NCBI GenBank assembly: GCA_024305745.1
Contig: JAHRBS010000003.1
Location: 1,612,001 to 1,676,000 of the forward strand
Length of the DNA: 64,000 nt
Direction of reading: 5' to 3'
Source: Polyporus tsugae
Taxonomy: Eukaryota; Basidiomycota; Agaricomycetes; Polyporales; Polyporaceae
Below are positions 9,009 through 18,537 of the stretch, piece after piece. The first letter of the stretch is position 1, and each line of letters starts with the position of its first letter. A model generated the notes under the pieces. The model did no database searches. It was given only the letters and a program-made list of their open reading frames with translations, and had not been told where the DNA came from. A program made the position numbers and the translations under genes.

Positions 9009-11286
9009 CTAGCCGGCGGCCACGGCTGCGGCCGCGGATTCGGTAGCTTTCCTCTTGTGTACGTTCATGTGCCGTGCCAGTTGGTCGGGGCGTGCGAAGG
9101 ATTTGTTGCAACCAGGTTCGGTGCACGAGTACGGACGTGCGCCGGTATGCGTTCGCAACTGTTTTGTGTTACCCAAGTGAGCCACCATGCCCATATAAGT
9201 ACGCAGGACCCACACTCACATGCTTCGACAAATTAGAGGACTCCGAGAAAGCCCTGAAGGCAGACGAACAGACGTCAACAACGAGCGGGCCGCGAGCAAA
9301 CTGTCAGCTTACCTGTCGCAATACGTGCACTTGAACGGCTTGCTCCCGTTGTGCGTCCGCTTGTGTATCGTCAATGCACCGGCGATCGCGAATGCTTTGC
9401 CGCATCCCGGAAAGTCGCAGGCGTACGGTTCTGACGAACGGAGCCCATCAGTCCCATCGCGGAGATGCGAACGTGCGCGACTCACTTTCTTGCGTATGCC
9501 GACGCATATGTTGCGCCAACGTCGCAGCCTCGGAGAAGTTCTGCCCACATACACTACACTGGAACGGTCGATGTCCCGTGTGGCTCTAAACAGCCATCGT
9601 AAACACCTCATCTCACGTCTGGAGGGGAGCGATGCCACGCACCTGCATGTGCCGTGAGATCTTCTGCTTGCTCGCGAACCCGTTATCGCCATTCCTCGCG
9701 CAGCCCTCCCAGAAGCAGTCGTAATGCGCGCGACCGCTACCGATGTGTGCAGAGGCGATGTGCTCCGTGAGGGCATCGCAGGACGCGAAGGTCTGCTCGC
9801 ACCCTGTCCAGCGACATACGTGGGACGCGTCGTTCGAGCAGTCGTGCTCGGGGACAGGCGTGGGAGGGCCCCCGTGTAGGATGCCGTCGTTCGTCGTCGT
9901 CGGGGAAGACGCTGCCGGCGGCGTGAGGGCTGGCGTATGTGGATGTGCGTGGTGGTGAGAAGGGGTGTGCGCGCCGTTGTGGGCGTTCGTGGGGAAACTG
10001 GGTGTCCGCATCGAGAGCCCGAGGTGGTCTTGGAGCAGATGGCTCACGAGCATGTCCGCCAGATTGAACGAGTTCCCAGAGGAAGGCCCCGGAACAGACT
10101 GCGAACTGGGGTAGACCTGGCAATCACCCCAAAGACATGCCAAGGAGTCCATTTCAGCCTGCTGGGACTGGAACTCATGGCGGCTTTCCGGGCCCGGGGG
10201 CGTCAGGTAAGATGAGGACGCTGCAGTTGGAGGAAGCCGGAGATGCTGTAGATTGACGTGCCCGACTAGATCTGACAGCGAGCTGTACGTAGCAAAACAC
10301 CCGCTCCACCTGCATTGCAACACTGGCGCAGGCTGTCGGGCATGCAGCGAGGGTGGTGGCAAGGAGGGTACGCTAGGTGAAGGAAGGGTATTGTGCGCTC
10401 GTGTGTGTGGGAAGGGAGACGGAGACGGTTCAAACGCGGGGCTTGGCACCAGCTGTGGCGTCGATGTCGCGGAGTCGAGCGGAGGAAACTGGAGGGGGTC
10501 CTGTGACCGAGTTGCCGGAGGTTGTGAAGATCCAGGAAGCTGGAAATCAATGGCCTGGTCGGCCATGAACGTGTAATCGGTGCTTCCACCTGAGGGCACG
10601 TAGTTCCTCATGTCCGAGTGATCGAAGTGGTAATCGTTGCAGCACTGAAACTGATGACGTCGGTTAACATCCCACTCGCCACGTTTGTGTGACACAGCCC
10701 CCCCACCAGACAGTGGAAACAATAAATAAAAAAGTATTAAAAAAAGACAACTCACAAGCTGGTCGAAGACCGTGCAGTCAAACTCGTCAGGACATTGCTC
10801 TCCAGGACACTCTTTGACACATGGTTGCGCGGCGACGAACTGCTCGCACGAGGGTGCATCATGGTGATCGTCGTTGCACGCGACCACGACGCATTGGTCG
10901 GTGCACTGTGAGGTTAACTGAAGGGTACAGGACCCGTCGTCGCACTGCGGCTCCGTGCAGTCTTGAGCGCATTCCTGACAATCGTCACTGTAGTCGCTGT
11001 TAGCCGCTGTAAAGGCCCAGTCGTCTATGCCGTCGTAGACAGGTTGAAACGTAGAGGGCGCAGTCATTGACGACGGCGCCTCGTGGGTGCTCCTCAAGGC
11101 CGAGAAGTGTTCGTAGTAGAGAATGGAGGGAGGTCGGAGGGGCTCCTGTACTAGGGGTCGGCGACGAAGGGTAGGCGACCCAGACTTGCTGTAGTCGGAA
11201 CGAGGGTACGAGGGTTGGGGGTTCAACTGGCCATGAGGGGGCGCTGAGGGAGGAGGAGATAGGCTGGGACGGGCCATCGTCGCCAT
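9009..11286 (-). CDS. Zap1-like zinc-responsive C2H2 transcription factor
   Basis: This is a nuclear regulator with eight C2H2 fingers, organised like yeast Zap1 and Aspergillus ZafA, which control zinc uptake genes. Fingers in order: CRWSGC..H, CLWGDC..H, CRWTGC..H, CFWEGC..H (the WxxC type also seen in Zap1), then a tight array CSVC, CDFPGC, CTYC and CTEPGC joined by TGxRP or EKPY-like linkers. Fingers 4 and 7 are split by introns. The N-terminal part (about residues 95-180) holds roughly 17 cysteines plus a DDHHD cluster, a likely zinc-sensing activation region. The intron around 10649-10754 (gtgagt...catcag) happens to stay in frame, so an unspliced translation would look continuous; splicing joins FDQL to FQCC. 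The start at 11286 is the first ATG; a second lies nine bases inside. Assignment as Zap1 orthologue rests on finger layout. Confidence 0.8.
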
Positions 11287-12056
11287 CGACTGTATGGATA
11301 GGCACTGAAGGGAGTACCCTCCCAGTCGCAGTCTCTCAGCTTCACCCTTACCTAAGCACGACTGTGTATTTGAATAGACGCCCGTATTCTATCCTCCTAT
11401 TGGCTCGGCTGCAGCCCCGGCGGCACGCCCGTTGTGCCGGACGTGCTTCTCGGTCAAGAATCGTCCACGACTCTGCGCGTGCCCCCATAAGCAACCAATT
11501 GGCCTGCCCATCTCAAAGGCGTTCAATAACAGCAGATCCGCTCCAGTCAGATAAGCTCAGGCTAATCGCAGAGCCACCATGGCCGTGGATGGTGAGAGCT
11601 CTCTCCGCTAGCCGCGTGGTAAGTTGCATCCAACTTTGGACATCAAGACCGTGACGTACGTATGGTCGTAACCTACAGCGTCACCGGCCGGGTGAACCAT
11701 ATCTCGGACACGAACAGCGTAAATCGTGGTAGAGTGTTCGAGGCAAATATTTGTTTCTCGATTGATTTGCATGGGATTCATCCGGAGGTGGAACTACATA
11801 AAACATATACACATCATTGGACACTGAACGGAAACTAGGCCCGGCATGCCGGATTTAAAGTTTCCTTCAACCTTGGATGCCACGAACCGGGGCCAGCGTC
11901 CAACTTATGCGTGGCGGTCTTGTTCACTTTGCCAGTTCATGCTGCATGCCAGTACCAAAGTCCCGACGGTCAGGAGCAGAAACAGACGAAAATTTTACTT
12001 CATTTTTAAAGGTCCAGTAAGAGCTCGTTCAAAAAGATATACAATTCCCATTCGTG
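11287..12056. other. Intergenic region
   Basis: This is the promoter side of the zinc-finger gene (minus) and the 3' side of the F-box gene (minus). Short frames on the plus strand have no recognisable features. Confidence 0.5.
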
Positions 12057-13217
12057 CTAACATGATCGCCTCGAAGAATCATCATGTTCATGCACAACCT
12101 CAGCACCGAAACGCTTGCAACTCCGTGTTAGCTCCATGAACGCGATGGGATCGGGCGTGCCCGAACGGACAACAATCAGCGGCTTCGTACCCCTGCGAAA
12201 GAGCCCGTCCTCCAAAGCTGGGACCAACGCCCATGACCTCATCTTCTCCCTGCGCAAGGCGACGCCTGGATCGTGCAGAACCAAAGTCCGAACGGACGGA
12301 GGAAGGGTCCTGAGCATGAACAGCCCCGCTGGGTGTGTGATCTCCAGTGTCTCAACGTTCGGGCAGACCCGAAGCATGTTCACCATAAACCGGGTTGTCA
12401 CGCCGGACAACGACAGGTGTCGCACGTTCGGGATTGTGACGCGGGCCGCTGCCTCGCGCTCGTATATCGACCTCAGGTACTCCGCGAAAGGCGTCATCGC
12501 AGAAGCCGTGAACGAATAGTCGATGGAGAGGTGGGTGACCTGCGGTGGGAACGTCTGCGCGTCAAGTTGTTCGAAGACGTCGTCGTAGCTCCGGTCCGTG
12601 TACCGGAACGAGACATGTCGGAGGTTAGGGAGACAGTCGAGCGTCGTGACCTTGTCCAGGATTGTCGAAACGGCCATAGACGCGTCATCCGTTTGAGGAC
12701 ACAGCCAAAGGCGGACGGCGGCCGGGTCTTCGGACAAGCGACTGGGCGGGACGCTCCTAGACACATGAAACGTGATGGAGCGACACATTTCGCCGGCGAC
12801 TCTGTTTGCCTCCATGGTGAACAGATCGTACGAGTCTTGCGTGGGTGTGCGTTTGGGGAGGAGTCGGAGGAAGCCCTCCGCGCTCTGAGGGTTCGGGATG
12901 TGGACATCCCGTGAGGTGATACAGGCGGCGAGCGCAAGCCAAGTGCGGTTGACCAGAGCGATGTTCTTCAGCAAAGCTGATCGCTCCTGCGGTGTTTGTG
13001 GTGCTTTCCAGAGCTCGGCGAGGATGAGGGAGGTGAGTTCCGGGGGAATCCATGGTGGCGAGCAAGACTTTGCGGATGAAATCGCTGGTTGTGTGGAGGG
13101 AGACATTGGTGTGGTGGTTCTGTGGAGGTTTGGCGACAATGGTAAGGCAGAGGACCATGGACTTACAAGTGTTTTATGTGCGCGCGCGAGCCGCCCCTTA
13201 ATGGTGCCTCGGCTCAC
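12057..13217 (-). CDS. F-box / LRR-like protein
   Basis: This single-exon gene of 386 residues belongs to the large Agaricomycete F-box family. An F-box-like helix set sits near residues 55-100 (PPWIPPELTSLILAELW ... NIALVNRTWLALA). It should bind Skp1 in an SCF ubiquitin ligase. The rest contains irregular leucine-rich units such as LPNLRHVSFRY, PPQVTHLSIDY, IPNVRHLSLSG and CPNVETLEITH, the presumed substrate-binding part. The target is unknown. The first ATG at 13217 gives a basic leader; ATGs closer to the F-box (for example MSPST) are possible starts. Confidence 0.75.
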   Translation of the reverse strand: MSRGTIKGRLARAHKTLVSPWSSALPLSPNLHRTTTPMSPSTQPAISSAKSCSPPWIPPELTSLILAELWKAPQTPQERSALLKNIALVNRTWLALAACITSRDVHIPNPQSAEGFLRLLPKRTPTQDSYDLFTMEANRVAGEMCRSITFHVSRSVPPSRLSEDPAAVRLWLCPQTDDASMAVSTILDKVTTLDCLPNLRHVSFRYTDRSYDDVFEQLDAQTFPPQVTHLSIDYSFTASAMTPFAEYLRSIYEREAAARVTIPNVRHLSLSGVTTRFMVNMLRVCPNVETLEITHPAGLFMLRTLPPSVRTLVLHDPGVALRREKMRSWALVPALEDGLFRRGTKPLIVVRSGTPDPIAFMELTRSCKRFGAEVVHEHDDSSRRSC

Positions 13218-13659
13218 GCGAGACCCGAGAGCAGGCGGATGTTGCGAAAAAGGTAGGCGTTACCTGGGCCTGCGGGCGGGACTGAGAGTTGGGCATGCAG
13301 AACTGTCCGTGAGAATCGCACATGTCGGATATGTGTCAAGTCCGGTCCAAAGTCAAATGACAGGTGAGGGCGTTGAGCTGTGGCAGAGTTGCAACTTAAA
13401 CAGACGCCCGTGCTTCGACGGGCCAGCGCTTAATGCCCTCGAGCTGTTCTTTATTTGCTCTGGCAGCCGTGCCACCCGGACGATGGACTCATTGTTCCGC
13501 TCTCCATTCCTCCGCGATCATAGGACTGGTCTCGCATTGTCTTGGGTTTCTGTCCTTGCGTCCAGTTAGGCTACACTGTCGAGTGGTCATAATGATGCAT
13601 GGACTGTAGTCGTAGTATAGCACGATGACTTATGTCACTGATCATGAAGCACATACAGG
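13218..13659. other. Intergenic region
   Basis: This lies between two minus-strand genes and should contain the F-box promoter. No coding frame is supported. Confidence 0.45.
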
Positions 13660-14723
13660 TCAAACCCCGGACCCTGTTCCAAATTCGTCCACCCTTGGTT
13701 CCTCGAACCGCGTCGTGTCTTTAGGCTCTTCGAACGGTGTCTCGAGCGCTTCATTCATTCCTGCTGCCAGCTCGGTGTCCTCCAAATCCATGGGCGGCCC
13801 TCTGAGGGTCCCCAGAGCGGATGGCGGCTCCCTCTCATTTTTCATCGAGTCCCTGCCCTCCTGTGCCCTTGTTTTCTCAGCCATCTGCGGCGGCTGCTTC
13901 GGGCGGAATGGGTCGTGGTGCTTCGGCATGGGCGTCGACACGTTCGTCCTCCGCGTTGGAATCGACTTTCCTGTGCAACGATCGGTATCGGTCATTCCTA
14001 TTCCGCCCCGCCGTTGGAGACTTGTGCGAAACTCACGGAGTCCCTTGACGAGGTCGTACCCCTTGAGCCGGTCCCGATCGCAATCCGGGTCGATGGACGT
14101 CCCCTCGTCGATGGCGACGAAGTCGATCTGGCGCGCGCGGAGGAACCGCTCGTGCAGCGTCCACAGCGCGTCCGGCACGACCTCGTCCACCCACCTGCAA
14201 TGCCGGAGCACTTCGCACCGGTCTTCGTACGCGAACGGCGTTGGGGCGCCGTGTTCGTCGCACAGCTCGTCCGAGAAGACGCCGACTAGGAGATGTACGG
14301 AAGGGAAGGAGAGCTTGGCTTGCCGCAGCTGCAGCACGTCTCTGCTTGCGCATCGCGTATAGGTGAGCACTCTTGGCCAGCTATTCAAGTTGACCCAGGC
14401 AACTGCGCGCACCTCGGCGTCAGTGGTCCGAATACACCATCCACATAGACCCTCCATGTCCGCGCGTCGTCTCCTCGCCCTCCTACCAGTGACGCATTGA
14501 GCGAGCGTTGCACATACGCTTGGATATCCTCCGCGGTCAGCGTCACAGTGTCGAACCTCTCCCGTGCAGCCGGCAGCGGGGCGGGCTCCCCGCCAGCGAA
14601 CCGCGGTGGTGTCCCCAGGTCCGCTATGCTGGACTCCATGGACCGCGGGCCGTCCGAGATGACGTCGTAGTCTGCGAGGTCGTCCGTCGAGAGCACGGAG
14701 AGCGCGTCGAGTGACCGGCGCAT
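13660..14723 (-). CDS. Choline-phosphate cytidylyltransferase homologue lacking HxGH
   Basis: The body matches CTP:phosphocholine cytidylyltransferase, the rate-limiting enzyme of the CDP-choline route to phosphatidylcholine. Matching blocks are RVYVDGVF, LQLRQAKLSFPSVHLLVGVF, SDELCDEHG, RCEVLRHCRWVDEVVPD, IDFVAIDEGTSIDPD, KGYDLVKGL and IPTRRT. Normally DGVF is followed at once by a segment containing the catalytic HxGH motif and then LQLRQ. Here about 110 nt (14345-14440) separate them, and no reading of that stretch, spliced or not, gives HxGH. The frame just before LQLRQ reads ASRDV instead. The RTxGIST signature is also altered (RRTNVSTP). I place the start at 14723 (MRRSLDAL); 14816 is an upstream alternative. 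It may be a pseudoenzyme or a decaying paralogue, unless an unusual exon was missed. Confidence 0.65.
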
Positions 14724-15198
14724 CGTTATGCTTCCAGGCGTACGCGGGTGGAGGTGGATGACGAGGATCGCGCTGGAGTGGCCCGCGCCGGGAGGATTAG
14801 AGGTGTCAGACAACAAGCTTGACGAACTATATGACTGGGAACCTTAGGACGGAGACTTCGTGATGGACGGGCCTCGTGTTGGCCGCTGCGCTGCAAATGG
14901 CACCACGTACGCCTCTTTGCTCCCGTTGCGCTCCCACCTTCCGGACGGGCTGCCCGAATGCCTGGGCATGTAGCCGAGGTAGATCGAGCTTTGCTCTGCG
15001 CGAAGAATCAACTGTCAGTGCGCCATGGAAGGCCACCATGGATTGACTCTCGAGGTCCAGGGGCAGAGATGGGAACGCGAGGTAAGTAAGTACATAGATC
15101 AGATCAGATCCATGTATGTACATACGCAGTTGGGATTAACATGGCTCCACGTCGGTGGCTGTTCTTGGTTCAGACCATACCTCATCATCCCGCCTGCC
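14724..15198. other. Divergent intergenic region
   Basis: This separates the minus-strand cytidylyltransferase homologue from the plus-strand OHCU decarboxylase and should hold both promoters. An open minus-strand frame of 98 codons (14827-15123) has no recognisable content. Confidence 0.4.
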
Positions 15199-15912
15199 AT
15201 GCGTAGCTGGATACACTCCGTCAAACCACTGGGTAACTTCAACGCACCCAACCCGTCTGGAGCGGACGGCGCTGCCCTCCCGCCGCTGGCGGAGGCCATC
15301 ACCGATACATCTGCAGACAAAGACGGCCCACTCGCCAGGGCGCTCGCGCTCCTCTTCGAGGCCTCCCCTGTCCTACACAGCGACCTCGTCCCTGGGGTAG
15401 CATCGCGCATACAGAACGCACACCCCATCCTCTCCTACTTCGCCCTCATCGACACATCGCTATTGGTGATATCCGCGTGGAGCGACGATCTCAAGGCGCA
15501 GTTCATCGCTGGCCACCCGCGCATCGGCGAGGTCAAGGGGCTGTCCAAGCTCAGCGAGCAGGAGCAGGCGGCGAAGGCGACGCCCCCAGACGTCCTTGCG
15601 CGCCTGGCGCACCTGAATGCGCTCTATGAGCGGAAGTACCCAGGTTTGGTGTATATCACCTTCGTGAATGGGAGGTCGCGTGCGGAGATCAAGGACGAGA
15701 TGGAGGATAAGCTGGGACTGGAGCACTCCGTGAGTGCGGACGAGCCATCGGCGGTGAGTATCGTGAGTGTAGAAAAAGGTAGCGAGGAGTGGAAGGGTCA
15801 GCTGGAACGAGCGGTGAGCGATGTAGGAGAAATCGCGAAGAGCAGGCTGCGGTCGTTGGGTGTAGGGGGCTCAGAAGGTGAGTGCACTGCGCTCGTCTCC
15901 ACACTTACCTGA
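15199..15912 (+). CDS. OHCU decarboxylase (urate degradation)
   Basis: This is 2-oxo-4-hydroxy-4-carboxy-5-ureidoimidazoline decarboxylase, the third step of urate oxidation, which yields S-allantoin, probably in peroxisomes or cytosol. Family motifs are clear: LFEASPVLHSDLVPG, FIAGHPRIGEVKGLS with the catalytic-type His, ATPPDVLARLAHLNALYE, and PGLVYITFVNGRSRAEI. The start at 15199 (MRSWIHSV) gives 237 residues; the frame is open further upstream to 15025, so the N-terminus is uncertain. The end is also uncertain. The frame reads to 15912, but a GT donor right after GGSE and an acceptor gatatag would end the protein as GSEA near 15941. No other purine-catabolism gene is visible nearby. Confidence 0.8.
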   Translation: MRSWIHSVKPLGNFNAPNPSGADGAALPPLAEAITDTSADKDGPLARALALLFEASPVLHSDLVPGVASRIQNAHPILSYFALIDTSLLVISAWSDDLKAQFIAGHPRIGEVKGLSKLSEQEQAAKATPPDVLARLAHLNALYERKYPGLVYITFVNGRSRAEIKDEMEDKLGLEHSVSADEPSAVSIVSVEKGSEEWKGQLERAVSDVGEIAKSRLRSLGVGGSEGECTALVSTLT

Positions 15913-16145
15913 TGTATGTACGTCGGGGATATAGCGTGACAGTGCAGAGATCTACGAGCAAGAGATCTATCCAGGTTACACGAACGACAAATACGCCATA
16001 GCATGTGCCAGCGGAGTCCATGTTTAACGTACAGCAACAGACATCCGTTAAATACCCGAATAAGAACGAAAACGTGGGGACGACAACAGGGAGAGCGATA
16101 TAGCACACCGGAAACAAGCCGGACAGTGGACTTCTTCTCATTTCG

Positions 16146-17106
16146 CTATGCAACAGAAGTCGCCGACGCGGTGCTGTTCACCCGCTCCGCTCGTTGCTAA
16201 CCCGCAGGCCCAGTCAGCAACCCTCTTGACGGGGAGTTGCGCATATAGTTGAGAGGACACTCACCCCAAGCACCTTCTGTTTGCGGACCTCCCACTCGGG
16301 GGCGCGTCGGCGGAGGTCGCTGAGCATCTCGTCCACGAGCGTGTACGGCCCCTCCGGCTTCTCTTCCGCAGCCGCAGCCGCAACTTCCGCCTTATGGTTC
16401 ACCTGAAGCTGCTCCTCCATGGCTTTCATCTTCTCTTGGTATCGCAGTTCGGCCTGAGCCTTCGTGTCCTGGTACCGCTTCTGGCTCGCGAGGATCTCTT
16501 CGCGGAGAACGCGCATCCGCTCCTGGTGCCGGAGCTCGGCTTGTCGCTGCCAGTCGGCACGCTCTCGTGCTAGTTTGGCCTGCACGTCGTCTGGGTTCAC
16601 CCGGCGACGGATGAAGTTGAGGCCATTGTCGTATGCCTGCCGAGGCAAGCGGGATGTCAGGGAATGGGGGTACAGTTTGCATAAGACGACATGCGGTCGC
16701 AAGGAGGCGAATAGCTTACCTTGCGCTTGGCTGGGTCGCTGAGGACGTCAAATGCGGTACGGACCTGTCGAGAAGTTGGATGAGCGCCTCGGTAGAACTC
16801 GACGCTTGGAGGGGATCAACAGACATCTCTAAACCTGCCTTCTGCGGCTGCAATCTCTCGCTCGTCAGCACCAGCACCAAGTTTGTCTGTAGGCGATCAA
16901 TCAGGTCATGGACTCTTGTAGTAGGGCATGCACCACATACCAGGGTGGGTCTCCAACGCCTTTAACTTATACGCCTTCCGAACTGGATTCGCACACCAGG
17001 TTCATGCCCGCACCAGACTCGAGGAAGATAAGGAAGACGTACTGTCATCGGCGGTGGCATTCTGAGGAACGCCTAAGATATCGTACAAATTTCGTCTTGA
17101 GGCCAT
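16146..17106 (-). CDS. J-domain co-chaperone with coiled-coil tail
   Basis: This is an Hsp40-type co-chaperone. The start [21 protein letters not shown] at 17106 opens a J domain spread over several short exons. The second holds VRKAYKLKALETHP, and the HPD tripeptide is completed across an intron (CCT G|AC AAA). Then follow ADEREIAAAEGRF and VRTAFDVLSDPAKRK. After the J domain comes AYDNGLNFIRRRVNPDDVQ and a long charged helix, about residues 110-180, rich in Arg, Glu and Gln with repeated RYQ..K/A-Q-AELRYQEK units, a predicted coiled coil. The last intron leads to QRAERVNSTASATSVA and a stop at 16146-16148. There is no Gly/Phe or zinc-finger region, so it is a class C J protein. The partner is unknown. 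Confidence 0.75.
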
Positions 17107-18537
17107 ATGGCCTGGGCACGGCTAGGGATGATCCAGGATGGGAGTAGTGTTAAGAGGCGGATGCCGGACGACGGTGAGCAACGTGACGGTGCAGGCGTCG
17201 TGCACAGTGACACTGGGAAAGCGCAGGGCCGTGTTCGACATGCGGCGTCACGTGGGGCGCGTACCGTGCTCAAATCGGCGCTTCCGACGCGTCTCATGGC
17301 AGTTTCAAGTACTGTATATAAAAAGGCCCGGGGCCGATCGCGAGTTCTCAGAATCTCAGCGATCAGCGCTGCGGGAGCGCGACGGATGTGTTTTAACGCT
17401 TTAGACAGACCAGTAACAACATATGTAACCATTAATGTACATATACAGTGCTGTATGCCCAGATCGAGAGTGCAGACCCGCGGCCGGTTAATGTGCATAC
17501 AGGAACTTCCCCATCGTTGCCAGGGTCAGTTGTGGTCAAATCTCCCATCGGGCTTGGCTTCTTATCTCCTTCATGAATCCACAATACGAGATGAGCTTCA
17601 TGATGACGCAGAGCCAGTCTGACCTGCATGCGTTGTATATATGCATTGCATGGGAGTCAGCTCGACTGGGAGGAAGACCAGACAATGTGATGAGCATCCA
17701 GACCATTAATGTGCCAACCATAAGGTTACACATGAGAGAGTTGTGTCGTGCTGTGTCGCACTGTGACAGCGTTGCATGGCCGCAGACTTGAATCATGCCC
17801 AAATGGATGATGCTGCTTCTTGTGCACTTCCTAGCTTCATGGGCCTCTACCAGCATCTCATGAACTGCTTGCTCCTGAGGTGTACAACCCTCAAGATGCA
17901 CAAATCTACAACTCTGGAAGATGATCAGGTGAAGTGGATGATCAGACTCACCTCATGATCAGGCTCATGCTGTTCATCCACCTGAGGTTCAACCCACTTC
18001 GTGGACCAAGATACCCATGGGTGGTCCTAGCCAAGATATGTGTGGGTGCACCATGCATTGAGCAAACATCTGCTCACCATGTGAATTGGACACCACGGCA
18101 GATGTCCAATTCACGCGGTGGTCAGTTGTTCGCTCAACGCCTTCGTGCCATACGCGACGTACGGCAGTTGCAGCAGCACACTGATACAGTGATACTTATA
18201 CAGATTACGGAGAGCGAGGCAGCGCAAAGCACTGTATGATGGACGATCGCATGACGACAGTCGGCGTGGTGGCTACCCGATGAGTTACGCCGTTCTGTGG
18301 TAACGCCCCGTCGCCCGCTTCGTAGCGAGATCAAAGACGGATTGGACCTCGCCCCAGCACGCTCACGTGTCGCCCCCATTGTCCCTCGAGTCAGGCCTTC
18401 GATCGCGTCCCATCTTCATTCCCCTCCCCTCCCAGCCACAGCCATCCCTAGCCTGAACCCCCCTTTCCTTTCAGACGCGTACCTCTCATTTTACGGCGCG
18501 TCATACGGGTGTTCACTCTCATTAGCACGTCGACGAC
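17107..18537. other. Gene-poor stretch with inverted repeat; possible transposon relic
   Basis: About 1.4 kb between two divergent genes. The left 300 and right 400 nt look like ordinary promoter DNA. The middle (about 17420-18130) is visibly different, rich in CA/TG and catg/tgatca words, with no coherent reading frame. It has a perfect 11-bp inverted repeat at 18081-18114 and looser palindromic words around 17920-17990. It could be a degraded non-coding mobile element, but I found no transposase, terminal repeats or target duplication. Confidence 0.35.
18081..18114. repeat. Inverted repeat, 11-bp arms
   Basis: Arm gtgaattggac (18081-18091) is mirrored perfectly by gtccaattcac (18104-18114) with a 12-nt loop. 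It lies about 420 nt upstream of the chromodomain gene. Confidence 0.8.

Noticed and set aside
14827..15123. Minus-strand open frame of 98 codons between the CCT homologue and OHCU decarboxylase
   Set aside because: No motif, no hydrophobic pattern and no splicing to a neighbour; it lies in a divergent promoter region.
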